DNA from: Camellia lanceoleosa
Taxonomy: Eukaryota > Streptophyta > Magnoliopsida > Ericales > Theaceae
Assembly (NCBI GenBank): GCA_025200525.1
Contig: CM045762.1
Location: 125,369,752 to 125,433,751 of the forward strand
Length of the DNA: 64,000 bases
Reading direction: 5' to 3'
Shown here piece after piece: positions 57,671-64,000 of this stretch. The notes under the pieces are model-generated. The model ran no database searches and was not told the DNA's origin. It saw only the letters and a program-made list of their open reading frames with translations. Made by a program: the position numbers and the translations under genes. The first letter of the stretch is position 1; every line of letters starts with the position of its first letter.

Positions 57671-60414
57671 TAATCGCTCAAAATTTATGTTACGAGAAGC
57701 GAATTATTAGTTTGCAGCTCAAGCCTAATACCATATCATGTACTTTATTTTTATTTTAACTTTTTTGGGCCGTATATTTGGAATTGTCTGGGAAGAACAA
57801 AATAATTTTGTCATGTCTTTGTTACTGTTACGAAGGAGTCAAGTTCTCAAATTTGGAAGGCTACACCCCATTGTAGCACGTTACCTTCAATTAAATGTAG
57901 AATAAACGATGCATTTTGATAAAACTGCGAAGTGTTCTTCTATTCAATCTCTGGTTTATTAATGTCGCTCATACACGATATTATGTTTACTAGTCTCTTT
58001 CGTTTGGAAAAAATACAAACATAAACCTTTGCCGCAATCTTACGTACTCCGGACATTTAAATTTTGAAGAGGTCGCACGTGTGAGCAATAGATTTTGACC
58101 AGGTCATAGTTTTGTCCCCTTAATCTAAAAATTGATTTCAATTTTATTTTCGTTTCTTATTCATTTACCTCTGATCTTTTTATGTACTTCCTCTAATGAT
58201 GGACATTATTGGCTCAAGTTATTGTTGCCATTTGATTCGACTTGTTTTCATTTCTTGCAATACAATCCATCTATTCCACGTGAACCCGATGGTGTGAGTA
58301 AAAGTGATCTCACACTTTGGTTTGGTTTTAAAAATCTTGTCTGATAACTAGCACAACAGATATAGCATGCATAGATGGAACAACACAAATTGTGCCATCT
58401 TTGTGGTTAGATGGATTCCGTGGAACATAGGTGGAGATATTACAATATTATAAAGGATTGGTGGCACATCCGGATATTAAGATCTTAATTAGGCGATCCA
58501 ATTAATTGAAAGCACGATATTTGTTGGCAAACTCTAATTTCCATCCCCATTCACTTCATTTCGTCACTAGGGTCAATTGCAAACTTATTACTTGCCCTAC
58601 AGGATAGGTTGAATTTTCTTCTTCACTTTGGTAACTATCCGGTCGGGCCAATAATCTGCATGGCCAAGTTTTCGATCTTTGTACATTACATTCCGCTCAA
58701 AATTAATTGCTCCCGAATGAGTGCTAGAAATAGCGGGACAATTTTCTCGAATCTTGCTCACATGCTTAAAAAGTTGAACATGAGCGGAGAAAAAAAAAAA
58801 TTTCTTTAGGCGGTACTAAAACAAATTAAGTTTAAAAAAAAAAAAAAAAAAAAGGTTTAAGATTGATGGAAATTTTGGGATAAAGAGAGAAATGGAAAGG
58901 GATGTTCGGCGATGACTTTAGGCTTGTTTCTCGATGATTGATGATGGGCTTCTTATGATTTTTTCGTCCTTTGTGGTAATGATGGTGTGGCCGTAATTGG
59001 AGGTGCTTGTTTCCGATCCTTCTTTTGGCGAGAAGGAGAAATGGGACTTTGGGAATCATGGATATTCGTCAAATCATTGGAATTTATTTTGTGTTGATTG
59101 TAATTGTGATTCTTCCTTTTTGGTGGATGTCGTCTTATTTATTTGACGGTCTCATTCACGAGTCCCCAAGAATAATTTCATTCTTTCACCCGTGGATCTG
59201 GCGTTGTCGAACCACGTTAATTCCTTCTTTAGTGATTGTGTGAGTTTCTTCATGGTATCACGGTAGGTTTTATGTCTGTCTCTTTGATCTCAATTTTTTT
59301 TTTTTTTTTTATGCGACTTCACGGAAGCGTCGTAACTTTTTAATCGTAACTTGGAATCGATCGCCGTCTGTGCCATTGGATTACCGCTTTGTATCCAGAT
59401 TCACTTTTTAGTAGATGGTCCAAAAGTTGACCACGACAAGAGTGATGTCAAAAATCATCAAAATTAATTTCAAATTCTAGGAATTTGTAGAAAAATGGTG
59501 TAGTAGAGAGAAATATGTTTATCTATTAGCCATGCGTTGCTTTACGAATGGTGGGTGACTTTTATTAAGCGAATTCGCAATGTGAACACGTGAAAAATGG
59601 GGCCGGCGACTCATTGAATTTAATGCATGTTGTGGAAAGTCTTCACTTCCTCATACTTATGCCCTTTGTTGGTGCCAACTACACTTGCACACTTGCACAC
59701 TTGCACACTTGATGACGGCGAGCCGGCATTGATCATAACAAAATATTCCAATACTAAAAACTAAATCTTGACATAGAATTTATTTTTCTCGTTTCATAAA
59801 AGCGCCTTTGTTTGCCAAACTCCTCATACTGAAAAATTCCCTCGATATAATGCATCGTTATAAAATCTAAGCGTAAGGTCATAATTATTGCCGTTTGCCA
59901 CGGTGACTTAACTTAAGGTTACCAACAATATGCAATATTATTTCTCTTTTGGTATTTTCTATTTTCCCCAAAGCAAGTGTGGGAAAATAAAATTAATGTC
60001 TGGAGCCTCACTCCATCACCTCTTGAGAAACAACATACTATTGTTTTCACCATGTGGACTTGGCTTGTTCAACATGCACGCTCATATATGATCTTGCGAT
60101 GTTCACGCATCCCACCTTCAACGACAACTCATAAGAAATCATTAGATCCGCTTTCTTCATAGAGATCTTGCAATGCTTGTGCTGGACAACTTCGGAAATT
60201 CGTTGAAAACATAGAGCCAGTTAGTAGTGCATGCCTGTTGCTATCTTTAGTAATGCCAACTAGGATATTAAAAGAAATCCTTCAAGTAGTTCTTTTCATC
60301 GTGTCAAGGCTGGCAACTAGAGACAACCACTAAAAATAGACATTTTCTTGCCTCTATAATTCGGGAAAAAAACCCCCCAGTGAACCAAAGCAAAAGCCAA
60401 TCAAGCACATCGCA
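57671..60414 (+). other. Spacer 12
   Basis: Reference-type at 57.7-58.27 kb, then CCTTTGTGG at 58969 and 59664, GAGCGG at 58782 and AAGCG at 59869. Three TTGCACAC repeats lie near 59690. The 0.25 kb before the next gene is unaltered. No further gene was seen. Confidence 0.6.
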
Positions 60415-60993
60415 ATGGATTCAATGAGTCGCACAACCATATTCGTAACCATTGCTTTATCTCTCTTCTTTCACGTCCCAACTCCGGAAATTCCACTCGG
60501 ATGCCTTTGAATTCTACTCCATACAAACTAGTCAACGAATTTTGCAACCAGGCTAAGAACAAAACATTCTGCGTCGAAACTTTCAAGTTGGATCCTCGAA
60601 GCGCATTAGCTCCGGATCAAGTAACCCTCGTGAAAGTCGCCATCGACTTAGGAATAACGGCGTATCAAAACTCAAGAGTCACGTATCTCTTGTGCTTCCC
60701 AAGCCCGGTACCAACCCCCCTGGCAAGCTAGCTCTGCAAAGTTGCGTATCTTCATTCGGCGTGGCGTCCGAATTTTTGAGAGGCGCTCAAATTTGTGTCG
60801 CCCATACTGACGAAGATTCTTATGAGACCGCAAGTGAGAACATTTTAAGCGAGCTACTCATCGAAAGTTGTCAACGAGGTTGGATTCTAAAGGGTTCGCG
60901 ATCCATCAATTTCCCGCGTCGTGACATCCACATCACGTGTCATTGGGTTTGCTTTCAGGATTACAAATAATGTCCCCACCCCCCCCCCTCAGA
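60415..60993 (+). pseudogene. PMEI-like copy 13, frame broken as given
   Basis: The signal peptide is interrupted at ACTCCGGAAATTCC (loss against ACTCCAGCAAATTCC). From about 60501 the frame covers VNEFCNQAKNKTFC to VAIDLGI, then shifts at GGAATAACGGC. Several substitutions (AGCCCGGTACCAACCCCCCTGG) and a loss of the stop (CCCTCAGAAATC) make the end uncertain. Confidence 0.7.
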
Positions 60994-63747
60994 AATCGCT
61001 CAAAATTTATGTAACGAGGGGCGAAATATTAGTTTGCAGGTCAAGCCTAATACCAAATCATGAACTCTATTTTAATTTAAACTTTTTGGGCGTATATTTG
61101 GAATTATGCAGGAAGAACAAAATAATTTTGTCATGTCTTTATTCTTTATTCTGAAGAGTCAAGTTCTCAAATTTGGAAGGCTACACCCCATTGTAGCGTT
61201 ACCTTCAATTAAATGTAGAATAAACGATGCATTTTGATAAAACTGCGAAGTGTTCTTCTATTCAATCTCTGGTTTATTAATGTCGCTCATACACGATATT
61301 ATGTTTACTAGTCTCTTTCGTTTGGAAAAAATACAAACATAAACCTTTGCCGCAATCTTACGTACTCCGGACATTTAAATTTTGAAGAGGTCGCACGTGT
61401 GAGCAATAGATTTTGACCAGGTCATAGTTTTGTCCCCTTAATCTAAAAATTGATTTCAATTTTATTTTCGTTTTTTATGCATTTACCCCTGATCTTTTTA
61501 TGTACTTCCTCTAATGATGGACATTATTGGCTCAAGTTATTGTTGCCATTTGATTCGTCTTGTTTTCATTTCTTGCCATACAATCCATCTATTCCACCTG
61601 AACCGGTAAGCTGTGAGTAAAAGTGATCTCACACTTTGGTTTGGTTTTAAAATCTTGTCTGATGGCAACTAGCACTTTAGATATAGCATGCATAGATGGA
61701 ACAACACAAATTGTGCCATGCTGTGGTTAGATGGATTCCGTGGAACATAGGTGGAGATATTACAATATTATAAAGGATTGGTGGCACATCCCGGATATTA
61801 AGATCTTAATTAGGCGCAGTCCAATTAATTGAAGCCACGATATTTGTTGGCAAACTCTAATTTCCATCCCCATTCACTTCATTTTCGTCACTAGGGTCAA
61901 TTGCAAACTTATTCGCACCTTGCCCACAGGATAGGTTGAATTTTCTTCTTCACTTGGTAACTATCCGGTCGGGCCAATAATCTGCATGGCCAAGTTTTCG
62001 ATCTTTGTACATTACATTCGCTCAAAATTAATTGCTCCCGAATGAGTGCTAGAAATAGCGGGACAATTTTCTCGAATCGCTCACATGCTTAAAAAGAGTT
62101 GAACATGAGCGGAGAAAAAAAAAATTTCTTTGCGGTACTAAAACAAATTAAGTTTAAAAAAAAAAAAAAAAAAAAAGGTTTAAGATTGATGGAAATTTTG
62201 GGATAAAGAGAGGAAATGGAAAGGGATGTTCAGCAGTGACTTTAGGCTTGTTTCTCGATGATTGATGATGGGCTTCTTATGATTTTTTTATCCTTTGTGG
62301 TAATGATGGTGTGGCGTAATTGGAGGTGCTTGTTTCGATCCTTCTTTTTGGCGAGAAGGAGAAATGGGACTTTGGGAATCATGGATATTACGTCAAATCA
62401 TTGGAATTTATTTTGTGTTGATTGTAATTGTGATTCTTCCCTTTTTGGTGGATGTACGTCTTATTTATTTGACGGTCTCATTCACGAGTCCCCAAGACTG
62501 AATTTCATTCTTTCACCGTGGATGCTTGGCGTTCGAACCACGTTAATTCCTTCTTTAGTGATTGTGTGAGTTTCTTCATGGTATCACGGTAGGTTTTATG
62601 TCTGTCTCTTTGATCTCAATTTTTTTTTTTTTTTTTATGCGACTTCACGGAAGCGTCGTAACTTTTAATCGTAACTTGGAATCGATCGCCGTCTGTGCCA
62701 TTGGATTCGTACGCTTTGTATCCAGATTCACTTTTGAAGTAGATGGTCCAAAAGTTGACCACGACAAGAGTGATGTCAAAAATCATCGTCAAAATTAATT
62801 TCAAATTCTAGGAATTTGTAGAAAAATGGTGTAGCCGAGAGAAATATGTTTATCTATTAGCCATGCGTTGCTTCTGAATGGTGGGTGACTTTTATTAGGC
62901 GAATTACAATGTGAACACGTGAAAAATGGGGCCGGCGACTACGTGAATTTAATGCATGTTGTGGAAAGTCTTCACTTCCTCATACTTATGCCTTTGTTGG
63001 TGCCAACTACACTTGCACACTTGCACACTTGCACACTTGATGGCAGAGCCGGCATTGATCCATAACAAAATATTCCAATACTAAAAACTAAATCTTGACA
63101 TAGAATTTATTTTTCTCGTTTCATAAAAGCTGCCTTTGTTTGCCAAACTCCTCATACTGAAAAATTCCTCGATATAATGCATCGTTATAAAATCTAAGCG
63201 TAAGGTGCATAATTATTGCCGTTTGCCACGGTGACTTAACTTAAGGTTACCAACAATATGCAATATTATTTCTCTTTTGGTATTTTTCTATTTTCCCAAA
63301 GCAAGTGTGGGAAAATAAGAATTATTAATCTGGAGCCTCACTCCATCACCTCTTGAGAAACAACATACTATTGTTTTCACCATGTGGACTTGGCTTGTTC
63401 AACATGCACCGCTCATATATGATGCGCGATGTTCACGCATCCCACCTTCAACAGCAACTACGCAAGAAATCATTAGATCCACGCTTTCTTCATAGAGATC
63501 TTGCAATGCTTGTGCTGGACAACTTCGGAAATTCGTTGAAAACATAGAGCCAGTTAGTAGTGCATGCCTGTTGCTATCTTTAGTAATGCCAACTAGGATA
63601 TTAAAAGAAATCCTTCAAGTAGTTCTTTTCATCGTGTCAAGGCTGGCAACTAGAGACAACCACTAAAAATAGACATTTTCTTGCCTCTATAATTCGGGAA
63701 AAAAACCCCCCAGTGAACCAAAGCAAAAGCCAATCAAGCACATCGCA
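60994..63747 (+). other. Spacer 13
   Basis: Opens with a dense run of changes (GAGGGGCGAAATATT, ACCAAATCATGAACTC at 61014-61067) that is unique to this unit and may be low-quality consensus. CCTTTGTGG is at 62293 and 62992, and three TTGCACAC repeats lie near 63012. From about 63.2 kb it is reference-type. Confidence 0.55.
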
Positions 63748-64000
63748 ATGGATTCAATGAGTCGCACAACCATATTCGTAACCATTGCTTTATCTCTCTT
63801 CTTTCACGTCCCAACTCCGGAAATTCCACTCGGATGCCTTTGAATTCTACTCCATACAAACTAGTCAACGAATTTTGCAACCGGGCTAAGAACAAAACAT
63901 TCTCGTCGAAACTTTCAAGTTGGATCCTCGAAGCGCATTAGCTCGGATCAAGTAACCCTCGTGAAAGTCGCCATCGACTTAGGAATAAGCGACGTATCAA
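63748..64000 (+). CDS. PMEI-like copy 14, cut by window edge
   Basis: The first 253 bases of the gene: signal peptide with the same ACTCCGGAAATTCC loss as copy 13, AACCGGGCTAAG as in copy 11, and TTCTCGTCG for TTCTGCGTCG at the second cysteine. CGACGTATCAA at the very end shows the copy 9-type CGTATC site. Confidence 0.7.

Larger units (their letters stand above)
20189..64000 (+). repeat. Head-to-tail array of a 3.3-kb unit, each with one PMEI gene
   Basis: Start codons recur at 20496, 23848, 27187, 30509, 33810, 37120, 40436, 43761, 47109, 50427, 53758, 57087, 60415 and 63748, giving spacings of 3301-3352 bp. All units are in one orientation, with no inversion or foreign insertion inside the array. 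Sequence is near-identical over long clean stretches (for example the block 44.9-47.1 kb against 21.5-23.8 kb), so the array is young or homogenised. It is broken at the left by element B and continues past the right edge. Confidence 0.97.

Overview
The window is nuclear DNA from a flowering plant. It holds plant LTR retrotransposons of the Ty3/gypsy Tat (Ogre-like) type, part of a plant mobile domain (PMD) gene with plant-style introns, and a long tandem array of a gene for a secreted plant invertase/pectin methylesterase inhibitor (PMEI family). There is no bacterial, organellar or viral gene, and I see no tRNA or rRNA gene. The species cannot be named from the sequence.

Left part (1-20188): two degenerate Tat-like retroelements face each other. 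Element A (+ strand) enters from beyond the left edge with its 3' internal region (1-4024, minisatellite-rich, ending in a purine tract), followed by a 5.6 kb LTR (4025-9624). That LTR has about 150-bp repeats in U3, a TATA box with palindromic evening-element motifs just upstream, a splice donor, and 13 hairpin-forming repeats in the leader. Directly after the LTR lies a 5'-truncated, frameshifted PMD gene (9625-11729, five exons). Element B (- strand) occupies about 12000-20188: a 3.7 kb 5' LTR (16478-20188) with its own TATA box and a 26-bp palindromic G-box, a tRNA-Arg-type primer binding site, a broken gag, no pol, and a 3' internal region that is inverted relative to positions 1-1560.

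Right part (20189-64000): a head-to-tail array of a 3.30-3.35 kb unit, 13 complete PMEI gene copies and the start of a 14th, all on the + strand and still running at the right edge. Element B's LTR sits inside the first unit, 308 bases upstream of its start codon. Each unit has one intronless gene of about 585 bp (signal peptide plus four-cysteine PMEI domain) and about 2.75 kb of AT-rich spacer with no second convincing gene.

Most gene copies are broken by small indels. The changes between units follow a few rules (CAGTG to CAAAGG, CTGG to CCG, GT to GC) in units of about 27-44 kb, and exactly the reverse complements (CACTG to CCTTTG, CCAG to CGG, AC to GC) in units of about 48-63 kb. Many lie in or beside CG and CHG contexts, the sites methylated in plant DNA. 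I infer that much of the apparent pseudogenisation is strand-specific base-calling error at modified cytosines in an under-polished long-read assembly, so the number of functional inhibitor genes cannot be read from this sequence.
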